From: Cololabis saira
Taxonomy: Eukaryota; Chordata; Actinopteri; Beloniformes; Belonidae
DNA: 64,000 nt
Reading direction: 5' to 3'
NCBI RefSeq assembly: GCF_033807715.1
Contig: NC_084599.1
Coordinates: 11,427,625-11,491,624, forward strand
Shown here: positions 45,067-63,368 of the stretch, in pieces
How positions within the stretch are numbered: the stretch's first letter is position 1
How the letters are laid out: each line of letters opens with the position of its first letter
Notes under the pieces: generated by a model
Databases searched by the model: none
Seen by the model: the letters and a program-made list of their open reading frames with translations, nothing else
What the model was told of the DNA's origin: nothing
Translations under genes and position numbers: made by a program

Positions 45067-45080
45067 ATGGATAAAAACGA
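45067..45080 (+). CDS. mbd3: Candidate alternative first exon of mbd3
   Basis: ATG in good context (CAAGATGG), four codons plus GA (MDKN...), then a consensus donor GTAAGT. A CpG-rich stretch surrounds it (44900-45450). It ends in phase 2, the phase that mbd3 exon 2 requires, so splicing to 49424 would give MDKND-PSGKKFRSK, an MBD3 form lacking the first half of the methyl-binding domain. It could instead belong to an unrelated or dead gene, or be chance. Confidence 0.4.
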
Positions 45081-46299
45081 GTAAGTACATCACCTAAAGG
45101 AAAAAGAAGCCGCCAGCTAAACATTTAATCGTAACTGTGGCATTTTATGCGTGATACCCCGCTAACATTTCAAATTTAAAAGTATGTTTGCCATCGATTA
45201 GGCAAACATCCTGCGGTCTCGCTCTGCGCGCACAGCAGTGCGGAGTCTCCAGTCGGGATGTAGCTCCATCGAGACGGCGTTGTGGCATTGATATGTGCGG
45301 ATATGCTCAACTTTGAGCCGGGACTGCATTGATAATGTGTTATTTCGACGGGGATACAACCAACAGTGTTGGTGCTCGATTCTGCATGAGTCGCAGCCTG
45401 CTCGAAAGCGCTGCTAAAAGCACGACGTCCTCATGAAATGAGGTCAGTTTAATCTACGAGGTCCATTTTGTTCATTGATAAAAGGCAGCTGCAAGACTCA
45501 ATGACAAGGGTCTTCATTGTCGGGATAAAATGGCTCTCCAGTTTCACGTACCCGACGTAAAACCGCCGCATTTTAGTGTACATGCATCAGGTGAAAGTGT
45601 CTCTCCCCATACTGCAGCCTTTAGCTTTAATGATCAGTGGCTGTAATGAATGTTGTGTCACTACCGCTGGTGATTACGGTCTATTTGCTGTCAAAATGAT
45701 GGTCCCCATAGTTCACTGTTGGAGAGCTGCCCTCCTCCAGCGATCATAGACACAACACAGACGGTACTTCCGGTACATGTCAAAATAAAATAATTAAGTT
45801 ACTTCGGTAAAAACTGTTGTGTGGAAATAATTTAAAGTTGTTTTTGGATTATTTTTCAAAAGCGTGCTTCTTGGGGTTAAACATTAGATGTTTTTTTTTT
45901 TACCACAAAAGTTTTCTCTATATTGAATATATAGCCAATTTTGTTGGTTTTCTAAAAAATGTACACCTGCCTCAAATTCAAACTTATTGTCAAAAATAAC
46001 TGTTATGGATTAATTAATTTCTTTGAAAGGATATTGAATAATATTAACCAAAAAAAAATTTAATAAAATCTAAGGGGGAATGCAAAAAGTATTTTATTGA
46101 AATGAAGATTTTTATATAAAAAGGGGCATAAAACATTACAATCGGAAATCATATATGATTAATTTGATGATGCCTCTGTTCCTAAAGGAGTCATGGGTGG
46201 GTTTATTTTAAAGTGGAAATAGTGAATAATGAAATATTGAGAATGTGTGGATGTATGTATAATATGACTAAAATTGAGGAAATCTAAGAACAAAAATAA

Positions 46300-46380
46300 T
46301 TAATAGAATAGATAGAATAGAAGACTTTATTTATCTCCCAGAGGAGAAATTCAGTCGTGCAGCAGCCAAAACACACACAC
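46300..46380 (-). mobile_element. LINE 3'-end-like fragment, minus orientation
   Basis: AATAGATAGAATAG tail repeats followed by GACTTTATTTATCTCCCAGA and GGAGAAATTCAGTCGTGCAGCAG (split here), a sequence type common at ends of teleost LINE copies. A CA run follows. Confidence 0.55.
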
Positions 46381-46569
46381 ACACTTTATACAAAAAATTT
46401 AAAATAAAAATAACCAATAAGTAGTTAAATAATAAAAAGAGCAATATAAAAAGTAGAAAAAGAGTATGTACAAGAGAGAAAAAAATAGTAAACACCAAAA
46501 AAAATTGATAATATTTACAAAAAATTTACAAATATTATATTATATATATTATATAAATATTATAATATT

Positions 46570-46685
46570 ACCTCATACCTGTCAAGTCTCCCGTTTTTGG
46601 CGGGGAAACTACCATATTTTACCCCTCTTTCCCACCGTCCTCCCGTATTAGTATTTTCCCGTAAATTTCCCGTTTTATAATATAA
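46570..46685. repeat. Dispersed repeat fragment (CCCGT-rich)
   Basis: ACCTGTCAAGTCTCCCGTTT and repeated CCCGTATT/CCCGTTTT words look like a dispersed teleost repeat fragment. The family was not identified. Confidence 0.45.
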
Positions 46686-47389
46686 TAATTTTTAAACTGC
46701 AAACTGAATTGCCACTAGTCTTGCAAGAACTGCCCCCTGCTGTGCCCTGGGCTGCGTTGGTGGTGACAACGGGAGCAAACTGAACAACAAATCAGAGATG
46801 GATGGATGGATGTAATGAGAGAGAAAACATTTCTGCACAAAAAGCGAAGACTTGGTGTTAATATCTCTAAAAATGGTAAACCGAATTTAGTTTCCTAAAG
46901 ATGAGCAGAACAGAAACATGCATCTGTGTCATCAGTCAGTGAATGCCACAGAGCCACGTGAGTGAAAATGACAAATTAAAAGAAAATGTAAATGTTTCAC
47001 TTGAAGACAACCAATGTGTATATAAACTAAAAATATTGAAAATAAATAAATGTGCTTTAATTCCCCTTTGTGTTTTCATTTAGGTTCTATTATAGGAACT
47101 ACATACATAGGAAGTGCACAGCATTTCAGTGTCAACAAAGGTCGTCCTATCAGATTCTGAGCACATAATTGTAGTTTGTAAGTGGTTGACAGGTAGTTAT
47201 TTTGGATTTCTCCTAAATCAGTCTTAAAATGTAAGATACTGGACCTCGGTTGGGCTGGTGGGACAGTGGCAGGGAACATTTCCCCATATTTTTAAATCCA
47301 AAACTTAACAGATATGGATTTCCTTATTCTGCATAATGGCGCTTATGGTGGATCAAAATTATACTTTTGTTTTGAAGTTTAAAAATTCC

Positions 47390-47743
47390 TCGGGCTCGCC
47401 CTGTCGTTCCGGTTGCGTCGCGGTGTCTTAACGTTCAGGCCTCTTTCCCCCAGTTTTCCTCGCGGATGTATTCGCCGTGCCCCGTGCGAGACGTGCAGGT
47501 AGTGATGCGGCCGGAGGAGGCCGGGCGGCGGAGCGATCTGCGTGACGACAAAGAGCCCGGATGTTGTGAGCGGGCAGGTCCATTACAGCGGACGCACGCT
47601 TTAAAATGGTCGGAGCGAAAGCGTAAGAAACGAAACGAAACGATCTTCCTGACACCCCCCCGAAATAAGTCGATACGTCTAAAAACCCAACCTGGTTATT
47701 CACAGTAACCCCTAGTGGATTCATTAAGCTACTCGCGCGGGAT
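47390..47743 (+). promoter_or_regulatory. mbd3: mbd3 CpG-rich promoter and 5' UTR
   Basis: A marked CpG cluster (CTCGCCCTGTCGTTCCGGTT, GTCGCGG, GGCCGGGCGGCGGAGCG) immediately upstream of the mbd3 start codon at 47744. No TATA box seen. It fits a housekeeping CpG-island promoter. Confidence 0.6.
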
Positions 47744-47853
47744 ATGGAGAAGAAACGGTGGGATTGCACTGCTCTCCCCAAAGGCTGGAAAATGGAAGAA
47801 GTGACCAGAAAGTCCGGTTTGTCAGCTGGGAAGAGCGATGTCTATTATTTTAG
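47744..47853 (+). CDS. mbd3: mbd3 coding exon 1
   Basis: MEKKRWDCTALPKGWKMEEV... to DVYYF plus AG. Carries the methyl-CpG contact positions 30 (Lys) and 34 (Tyr). Donor AG|GTACTA, phase 2. Confidence 0.97.
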
Positions 47854-48326
47854 GTACTAAAACCACCGAGCGAGTTTTTTGTTTACGGAAACACGCAGGA
47901 GTGTGATGTAAAGTTTGTGATGGGATGTGAAGGGAAGGGGAGGGGGTCTACTTCCTCTCTATTGTTGGAGCGGTCCAGCCACACAAACCTGCCATGGCCG
48001 TCTGGAGGAGAAAGCTGATTTATGGTTCCGCGTCAAAGCGACGGCGTAGGGTACGCGGCGACGACACTGTCATTACCCGGTGTGAGTCGATACCCGGTTT
48101 GAGTCACGCATGCGCAGTCGCGTCCTAAGTTAGGGGTATTATTATTTACACGATTGCTTTTCGTATTTGGTCTCAATTTTAATGAATAAGTAACAGTTCC
48201 CTTTGATATTGCTAATGATGAATGAGAAGAAACACCATTTTCATTAGTTTAATATTACCCCAAAAATTTAGACATTAAAAATAGTTTCTCACAATATCCC
48301 TAACTTATTGTGAGTAGTATGTGTGC

Positions 48327-48382
<56 letters not shown>

Positions 48383-51337
48383 AGATATGATCATATATAG
48401 AGAGAGATGCATAGATATGTTCATATTTTTTCAGTTGGGAATGGTATAAACTAACACATTTTTAACATTACATTACAATCATTTTACATTCATAGAGCTG
48501 GATTTGGATTTCCTATAAAAGTTTTGGTAATGAAAAAAGGCCATCTATCTGATGTTTGATGTGCACTCTTGTTGGACGCGACTGCGTATGTGTGACTCAA
48601 ATCGGGTAGCGACTCACATCGGGTAATGACACGCACCGCACGGTGTGCGTCGCCGCGTACCCTACGCCGTACCCTACGCCGTAGGCTCTGTGTCGATTTA
48701 ACGCAGAAACCATAAATCGGCAGTTAATGCTCTGTATTTCCCATTGAAGTGAATCTACAACAACGCCAGATTTTTTTTTCTCCATTTAGCAGAGGAGAAG
48801 AGCAAGATGAGGAACAGAGGCAAGAGAGGGGGGAGGCGGGTCGTTTGTATAGTTTGTGGTAGGCTAACTGTACAATCCTACTGGTGTTACCTGTGGTGTG
48901 TGATGTTAAAGAGACATATGCATGAATTAATGGCACAAATCCACCCACAGTCCTCCTTTTGTTACTCATTGCCGAAGCTAAAAGACGTGACGCTGCAATG
49001 TTTCCATTTTGAAACATTTGGTCAGTTTTCCCATGTTTACATTAAGTTCACTATGTTGTAGAGGTAATATTCAGAGCTGTACTTTAAATTGATGTCTTAT
49101 GATACCAAATCAGTTAATGAAAATGTTTGCAGATTAATTTTTATAGATGACAGAGATCTATGTGGAGCATTCATGAAATATTGCATTCATTTCACAAAGT
49201 ACTGCTGTTGTGATTTCAGTATCATCGCTCATTTGCTTTTGACTTGTTGCATGTTGTGGCCTCTCTTATCTGCTGTGTTCGAGTGTGACGTGTCCATTTC
49301 GTTGTCCTGCTGTCATCTCTTGTTCGGTGACTGTGTCAGTCGGTCTGATGTGTGTGGACATTGCTGTCTTAATGTGACGAATGTTAATGTGAGGGTTTCT
49401 CATGTCTCCACCTAACCCGTCAGTCCATCCGGGAAGAAGTTCAGGAGCAAGCCTCAGTTGGCCCGTTACCTCGGTAACCAGATGGACCTCAGCTCATTTG
49501 ATTTTCGCACGGGGAAGATGCTGATGAGCAAGCTGAACAAGAACCGCCAGAGACTGAGATACGATAACAACAACCAGAACAAGGTGAAACAAATGTTTAT
49601 TATACTGAAATATGTCCAAACCAGTGTGTTAAGAGAGAAAAGCAGATGATCTCGTCTTGCCTTTTTAATGCTGATTATGCCTCCAACAGCTCCTACATAG
49701 ATGTCATCATATGTGTTTGTAATCCAAAGCTCCCCCGAGGACCACTTTTTTTGTTTTATTGTTCTGTCTTTTCTTTATGATGTCATCCCTCCCCCTGTGT
49801 TCATTTGTAAGGGCAAACCTGACTTGAACACATCACTACCAGTCAGGCAGACGGCTTCCATCTTCAAGCAGCCTGTTACCAAGGTTACCAATCATCCCAG
49901 CAACAAAGTGAAGACAGATCCTCAGAAAGCTGTCGATCAGCCCAGACAAGTAAGCCTTTGATTATTATAACACAGTCCAAAGATGTTTAGTATTGTAAAG
50001 TGTTAGACTGCAAATGATATGGCAGGTGTTGGTAGGGTTGAGTTTGAATATGCTCCTGCCCTGGAAGCAACTATCTGTTTTTCCTATTCACAGCTGTTTT
50101 GGGAGAAAAAGCTCAGTGGTCTAAATGCTTATGACATTGCAGAAGAGCTGGTGAAAACAATGGAGCTTCCCAAAGGCCTGCAAGGTACAGACCAAGCATT
50201 AACTGATTTGCCATTTTTTTTTTATATCATGGGATTAAAAATATCTGATGAGCGTTCTGTTGCTTCTGCAGGTGTCGGTCCAGGCTGCACGGATAAAACT
50301 CTCCTTTCAGCTATAGCAAGTGCTCTCCACACCAGTGCCGCTCCCATCACTGGGCAACTTTCGGCTGCCGTAGAGAAGAATCCAGGAGTTTGGCTCAACA
50401 CAACTCAGCCGCTGTGTAAAGCCTTCATAGTCACAGATGAGGATATCAGGTGTGGGGTCACACATATTGACACCAGTGATCTTTATCCTGAGGAGAGATC
50501 TATGTGCTATGGGTCCTATAGACCTTTTCAGAAATAAATGCATCACTTAAATAGCTTCCTCCATCTGTGAAAGTGACACTAGATAGACATGTTACTTTTC
50601 TGTTCACTTTTTTAAACTCAGAAGAGCTTTTGAAAGTGATGGAAACAACTACAGTACACAGGTGTTTCCTCCCACTTGAATCAGACTGGACAGTGAATCA
50701 AGTGGGGTGCATCTCTTAAGCTATCATGGAGTCATAGTCTTCTTTTCTTTTCTGTTTGCACTTGCAGAAGGGTGTTTCTATAATTTAATGATTATTCAGT
50801 ACTTGTCCGATTCAAAGAAAGTGGAGGGGCCTCTCTGAAAAGAACTATCACAAATGTATTTCCTGTTTGATCATTTGGGTATGTTGGTTTGGAGATATGC
50901 CAGCTGGCTTGTCCTCGACAGCAAGAGGGAATGACAGCTCAGGCAGTGGCATATTAGTGCACTTGTTTGTTCCACCAGTTCTTATCAAGACAACTTCAGT
51001 TTTATTTATACAGATACAATATTACCTGTACAGTATGTACAATTTTTTTTTTTTAAATAACCGTTTACTGCTGAAATTTCCATGGTGTACAGCGAGAGAC
51101 CTCTGCTTTTTACAAAAATGTACCAGCCGTTCTGTGCTGATCCAGCTTCTACAACTGCAAACTAACGACTACCCGTTGTTTTTGCGTAGGAAACAGGAAG
51201 AGTTGGTCTACAGTGTGAGGAAAAGGCTGGAGGAGGCGCTCATGGCGGACATGCTGGCCCATGTCGAGGAGGCTGCCCAGGAAGGAGAGCCTCTGAAGGA
51301 AGAGGGCAACGGCAGTGAAGACATGGAGAGTGTATAG
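47744..51337 (+). CDS. mbd3: Methyl-CpG-binding domain protein 3 (NuRD subunit)
   Basis: Scaffold subunit of the nuclear NuRD remodelling/deacetylase complex, contacting HDAC/MTA proteins and, by its C-terminal coiled coil, GATAD2. Six coding exons join in frame to 274 residues. MBD at ~1-72 (MEKKRWDCTALPKGWKMEEV, GLSAGKSDVYYFSPSGKKFR). A conserved middle follows (SSFDFRTGKMLMSK, KPDLNTSLPVRQTASIFKQP, LFWEKKLSGLNAYDIAEELV) and the MBD2/3 block (AIASALHTS, ITGQLSAAVEKNPGVWLNTT). The C-terminal coiled coil is KQEELVYSVRKRLEEALMAD. The tail is short and only mildly acidic, ending EDMESV; mammalian MBD3 has a long Glu run. Lys30 and Tyr34 are present, unlike mammalian MBD3 (His30, Phe34). It is MBD3 rather than MBD2 because it starts directly at the MBD with no Gly/Arg-rich N-terminus, and by synteny. 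Confidence 0.98.
48014..48721. mobile_element. MITE family A, long copy (~708 bp) in mbd3 intron 1
   Basis: Terminal inverted repeats: left GCTGATTTATGGTTCCGCGT, right ending CGCAGAAACCATAAATCGGC. Subterminal ACGGCGTAGGGTACGCGGCG and its complement near the right end are shared with the copies at 14973 and 51791. The centre is AT-rich with a (TA)n(TG)n microsatellite at 48325-48380. No transposase. Confidence 0.8.
48325..48380. repeat. (TA)n(TG)n microsatellite
   Basis: A CATATATATATATATG stretch followed by a pure TG run, inside the long family A MITE. Confidence 0.95.
49424..49583 (+). CDS. mbd3: mbd3 coding exon 2
   Basis: SPSGKKFRSKPQLARYLGNQ, MDLSSFDFRTGKMLMSKLNK, end of the MBD and start of the intervening region. 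Acceptor CGTCAG, donor AAG|GTGAAA. Confidence 0.97.
49812..49949 (+). CDS. mbd3: mbd3 coding exon 3
   Basis: GKPDLNTSLPVRQTASIFKQ, PVTKVTNHPSNKVKTDPQKA, VDQPRQ; nearly identical to human MBD3. Acceptor TTGTAAG, donor CAA|GTAAGC. Confidence 0.97.
50094..50184 (+). CDS. mbd3: mbd3 coding exon 4
   Basis: LFWEKKLSGLNAYDIAEELV, KTMELPKGLQ. Donor CAAG|GTACAG, phase 1. Confidence 0.97.
50272..50449 (+). CDS. mbd3: mbd3 coding exon 5
   Basis: GVGPGCTDKTLLSAIASALH and KNPGVWLNTTQPLCKAFIVT, DEDI. Acceptor TCTGCAG; donor AG|GTGTGG is weak (+4 G, +5 T... not the usual AAGT) but the reading frame requires it. Confidence 0.96.
51190..51337 (+). CDS. mbd3: mbd3 coding exon 6 (coiled coil and stop)
   Basis: RKQEELVYSVRKRLEEALMA, DMLAHVEEAAQEGEPLKEEG, ending MESV and TAG. 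Six bases after the stop is a donor AG|GTGGGT (51343), so the exon can splice on to a 3' UTR exon without provoking nonsense-mediated decay. Confidence 0.96.
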
Positions 51338-51453
51338 CAGAGGTGGGTGGAGATATTAACGGGGAATGAAACGCTGCATTGCAAATCAGTCCCACCTTTG
51401 TGTTAACAGTAAAATTTTGGAACATCTGCCTTTTTTTTGTCGTTTACAAAGTA

Positions 51454-52449
51454 ACCCTGCCTTCACACTGAAAGCGTCAAAAGTCTCCCGACGCCAGCAT
51501 CTCGCTGTTTGGAGTGTTCACACTGAAAGCGGCATGCACTGTTGACGCCTGCAGTGGGCGGGGCTAAAGCTGCGCTGCAGAACTGGAGGGAACAGCCTAC
51601 TCATATAGCGTACACATCTTTAGTTTCCTATTTCACCATAGATCTCACTTTGGGACGCCTTCTTTATATTTTAGCGTTATTTCTGCGTAGATACTGTAAG
51701 AGTGAGTTTGATGCTCCTTAACAAGTTTGGTCCGCGGATCAACATCAACCGGCAGAGCCCTTGCTCCCGGTGAACCATAAATCCGCCTAGGCTGATTTAT
51801 GGTTCCGCGTCACCAACGCAGAACCTACGGCGTAGGTTACGCGGCGACGCACACCGTACCGCGACCCTACGCCGTCGGCTACCCCGTCGATTTAACACGG
51901 AACCATAATTCAGGCGAAGCTGCAGTCTGTGCGGTGAACACTGACACACCGGGTCGGAGCGGATTTGGTCATGATGTTTAACCTGTGTTTTGTGATTAAT
52001 AAGCACAGGTTTTAATTAATTTTCGTTGGATCAATGTAGCAAATAAAATCGTTGGGACCATCCAGTTCCTCAACCATCAGTTACGCGTTTCACATGAGCA
52101 GTTCAGGTAAAAAGGGCAGTCAAATCAGCAAAAATGTCATTTTGCTGGATGAAATATATTAATTCCTGATAAAATAAGTTTGTTAGTGCACAGCTCTGCT
52201 CCTTTACGCATGTGAATGAGTGTACGTTTATGAGTACATGAAAGTACAATCTGCATTGAGGCTTCTTGCTTCGGGAATCCCGGTCTGTGATTGGACGACG
52301 CCTCGGCGTCGCCGCTGCTCATTTGCAAAAAGTTCCGATTTCTCAACTTCAAATTGACGCGCCGCCCCCGCCGCTTCTCGACGCCCGTTTTCATAGACAA
52401 TGAATGGCAGCCGGACGCCTATGTGACGCTTTCTGTGTGAACGCAGGGT
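51454..52449. mobile_element. Non-autonomous DNA transposon, ~1 kb, family B
   Basis: Terminal inverted repeats: left ACCCTGCCTTCACACTGAAA then GCGTCA; the right end reads TGACGC then TTTCTGTGTGAACGCAGGGT. TA dinucleotides flank both ends (51452-51453, 52450-52451), suggesting a TA target duplication. No transposase frame. It lies just after the mbd3 stop codon and contains a family A MITE at 51791-51915. Confidence 0.8.
51791..51915. mobile_element. MITE family A, short copy nested in family B element
   Basis: 125 bp. Left end GCTGATTTATGGTTCCGCGT, right end ACACGGAACCATAATTCAGG. The core has GACGCACACCGTACCGCGAC and ACGCCGT units as in the 48014-48721 copy. A TIR-like remnant, AACCATAAATCCGCC, sits immediately to its left. 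Confidence 0.85.
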
Positions 52450-52584
52450 TAGTTTGTTGACCCTTTGGTCCATATCACATGATGCTTACACAAACTGAGA
52501 CTTGAAACATGAACAATAAAATGCCACCAAACATTTTGAAGAACAGTAAATTTACAATGTTCAATGTTATGTGTTCTCTCGTAG

Positions 52585-53785
52585 GTTTACAGGAGGGTTC
52601 ACACGTGTCCATCAGCAGTAGGAGCCCTTTTCCATCCCTGAAGAACTGTCCTCCAGTATCTTCATCCAGTTTAAACCTCACTCCACTGCAACCTCAACAG
52701 CCGTCGTCACCATCAGCCCGCTGGATGGGACTCCCTGAACCGCATTCACGAGCCCAGAAGATCTTTGACGAGGAAATGCTAAAACAAAAGAATCACAAAC
52801 AAGAAATTATATAAAATGAACTTTGAAATAGTAGATTTTACCTGAGCGTGTCAAAGTCAGCATTCGACGAAAAGCGTATTTTATACTAAAAGGTTTTGAA
52901 TGGGTTTATATTTTTTTTTTTGTGACAATCATGCAAATTCCAAGTGTTTTATGTCGGCAGAAAGTCTTTCTTGTTTTGGGTTTGTTTGTTTTTGTGTTTT
53001 TTGTTTTTGGGTAGTTTAGATTGTACGTGTTGTACTTTAAGCATCTCTTTCTGGAAATTTTACAATGTTCTCCGTGAATAATGTACCCCGGCAGACTTCC
53101 ATCTCCTCCAGTGGTACCAGTACATTTGGACTATTCGAGCTGTCACAGCCGGTGTTACTAATGCACAAGGTATCATCTGAAACTGGTGGAGGGGAGAGTT
53201 TTAATGTAATTTCAATCATGATATTTTCATCAGCATCTTGTTTACATGGCACGCTCAGAATTGAACAAAGAGGGGACATGTCATTTTAAAAAAGCTTTTT
53301 GGCTTTCAATGAGAATATTTTCCTCACTTAAAAAAGAAAAGTGAATGAAGCGGCTGAGGGGAGTGGGAGGGAAAGGACTTGGAACCACTTTCAGTTTAGT
53401 TTTTGCCGTTTTTATTTGTCATGGTCGTGCTCGGCGCTCAGTGTCGAGAGGCTTTGCTATTGTCTTTTCCTCCTGTCAGTGTCGCCGCACACATGCTGCC
53501 TCATAAACTCATGCACAAAGCTGTTGACAGCAACAATTCGTACGTTTTTAATCCATCACTTATCTGAGGAATAATGATTTTGAATTATTTTTTATCCCCG
53601 TTAAATGACCTTTTGTAAACTACACCCAGCTGGAATCATGAAATGCCCTCACGGCATCAGCAGGCTGGCTGCTGAAATGCATTTGTTTGTGTTACTTATT
53701 AAAGCTTGTCAGTATGTCACTAAGTACGTGCACTGTCCTTTTACACACGCACATATACCAATAAAAGTTGGCTTTTTCTTTTTTA
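52585..53785 (+). other. mbd3: Probable mbd3 terminal exon (3' UTR or alternative C-terminus)
   Basis: Begins after CTCTCGTAG (52584) or after TTTACAG (52592) and runs to a good poly(A) signal at 53760-53765 followed by a GT/T-rich stretch. It may simply be 3' UTR joined from the donor at 51343. Its first 230 bases are open and protein-like: LQEGSHVSISSRSPFPSLKN, a Ser/Pro/Gln stretch, then LPEPHSRAQKIFDEEMLKQK and a stop at 52814. The 52585 acceptor matches the phase of mbd3 exon 4 (phase 1), so an alternative C-terminus is possible. I do not recognise this peptide. Confidence 0.5.
53760..53765 (+). terminator. mbd3: Poly(A) signal AATAAA (mbd3 transcript end)
   Basis: AATAAA followed within 15 bases by GTTGGCTTTTTC, a typical downstream GU/U-rich element. 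It is the last such site before the myosin gene. Confidence 0.65.
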
Positions 53786-53792
53786 TATATAT

Positions 53793-54298
53793 ACCATATT
53801 TTCTGGACTATAAGCCGCATCAGCTCTATTTAAAAAAAAAAAAAACAATAAAAAAAGATATATAAGCCGCACCCGCTCTATTTAGAAAAAAAGATATGCA
53901 AGCCGCCGATATTTATGTTGTTAGATTAGATATTTACTACATGTACAGAAGGATTTTGAACTGTAAATGATGTACATGTTTGTACCTAAATAGATCCTTT
54001 CCTAACAGTGTCTTTTAACGCGGCAGCAACTTTGCTGATTAAAACGGGACTGAACCAAGAGAAAATAACCGGTATTTATTCATCTATATCTGTTTGAAAT
54101 CTGCTTCTACTTCTATCTGCTAAAGAAGAAGTAGCGTATTCTTCTTTGCATTTATTTTGTCTTAGTTTTTATTCTAATTCCGGTTAGCGCTCTCCCTAGC
54201 GGTGGAAGAAAAATCCACAGAAAAGCCGCACCTTTGTATAAGCCGCACGGTTCAAAACCTATGAAAAAAGTAGCGGTTTATAGTCCAGAAAATATGGT
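53793..54298. mobile_element. Non-autonomous DNA transposon, family C (complete copy)
   Basis: Terminal inverted repeats: left ACCATATTTTCTGGACTATA then AGCCGC; right GCGG then TTTATAGTCCAGAAAATATG and GT. TATA/TA-type sequence flanks both ends. Internal motifs GAAGAAGTAGCGTATTCTTC and CTCCCTAGCGGTGGAAGAAA are shared, in opposite orientation, with the copy at 63369-64000. Lies between mbd3 and the myosin gene. Confidence 0.85.
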
Positions 54299-54559
54299 AT
54301 ATGCGAATAAAAGTGGATGTACTCCAATCTGCGTTGTGTCACGATGCACTCCCGTCTCCGTGGAGCTGCTGCTTCATCCTCCACAGATTAACTGTTAACC
54401 TGAACACTTCATTGTGCAACTGTGGACAAAGTTCAAAATCCTGTCACTTAGACAGAAGAGAAACGGGATGCCAGCTGTTTGTCCTGTCGGGAGCGAACAG
54501 ATGTTATCCAGCCAGAGACTTTAAATGACTTCTTCTGAGATTCACTGAAGTATCAAAAC
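54299..54559 (+). promoter_or_regulatory. Myosin V 5' flank / 5' UTR
   Basis: The 260 bp between the transposon and the start codon must hold the 5' UTR and perhaps the core promoter. The sequence is of ordinary composition with no TATA box I would rely on. The promoter may instead lie in or before the transposon at 53793-54298. Confidence 0.35.
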
Positions 54560-63323
<8,764 letters not shown>

Positions 63324-63368
63324 GTACTGAGCAGTGCTGTGAAAGCCTAAAGATACTTGAGCTAAAAC

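Larger units (their letters stand above)
45081..47390. other. Non-coding region before mbd3 promoter
   Basis: CpG-rich to about 45450, then AT-rich DNA with repeat fragments at 46300-46380 and 46570-46685. No protein-like frame recognised. Confidence 0.55.

Noticed and set aside
45067..45080. MDKNE start as the first exon of a 14-3-3 (ywha) gene
   Set aside because: 14-3-3 zeta begins MDKNE, but its coding exon runs on into LVQKAKLAEQ. Here a splice donor follows at once and no further 14-3-3 sequence exists in the window.
47428..47781. 117-codon minus-strand frame over the mbd3 promoter
   Set aside because: CpG-rich promoters often leave long chance frames. It overlaps mbd3 exon 1 in antisense and has an Ala/Arg/Pro-biased composition.
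50019..50537. 172-codon continuous frame as a single protein
   Set aside because: It is mbd3 exons 4 and 5 read through the short intron between them; the flanking parts are intronic.
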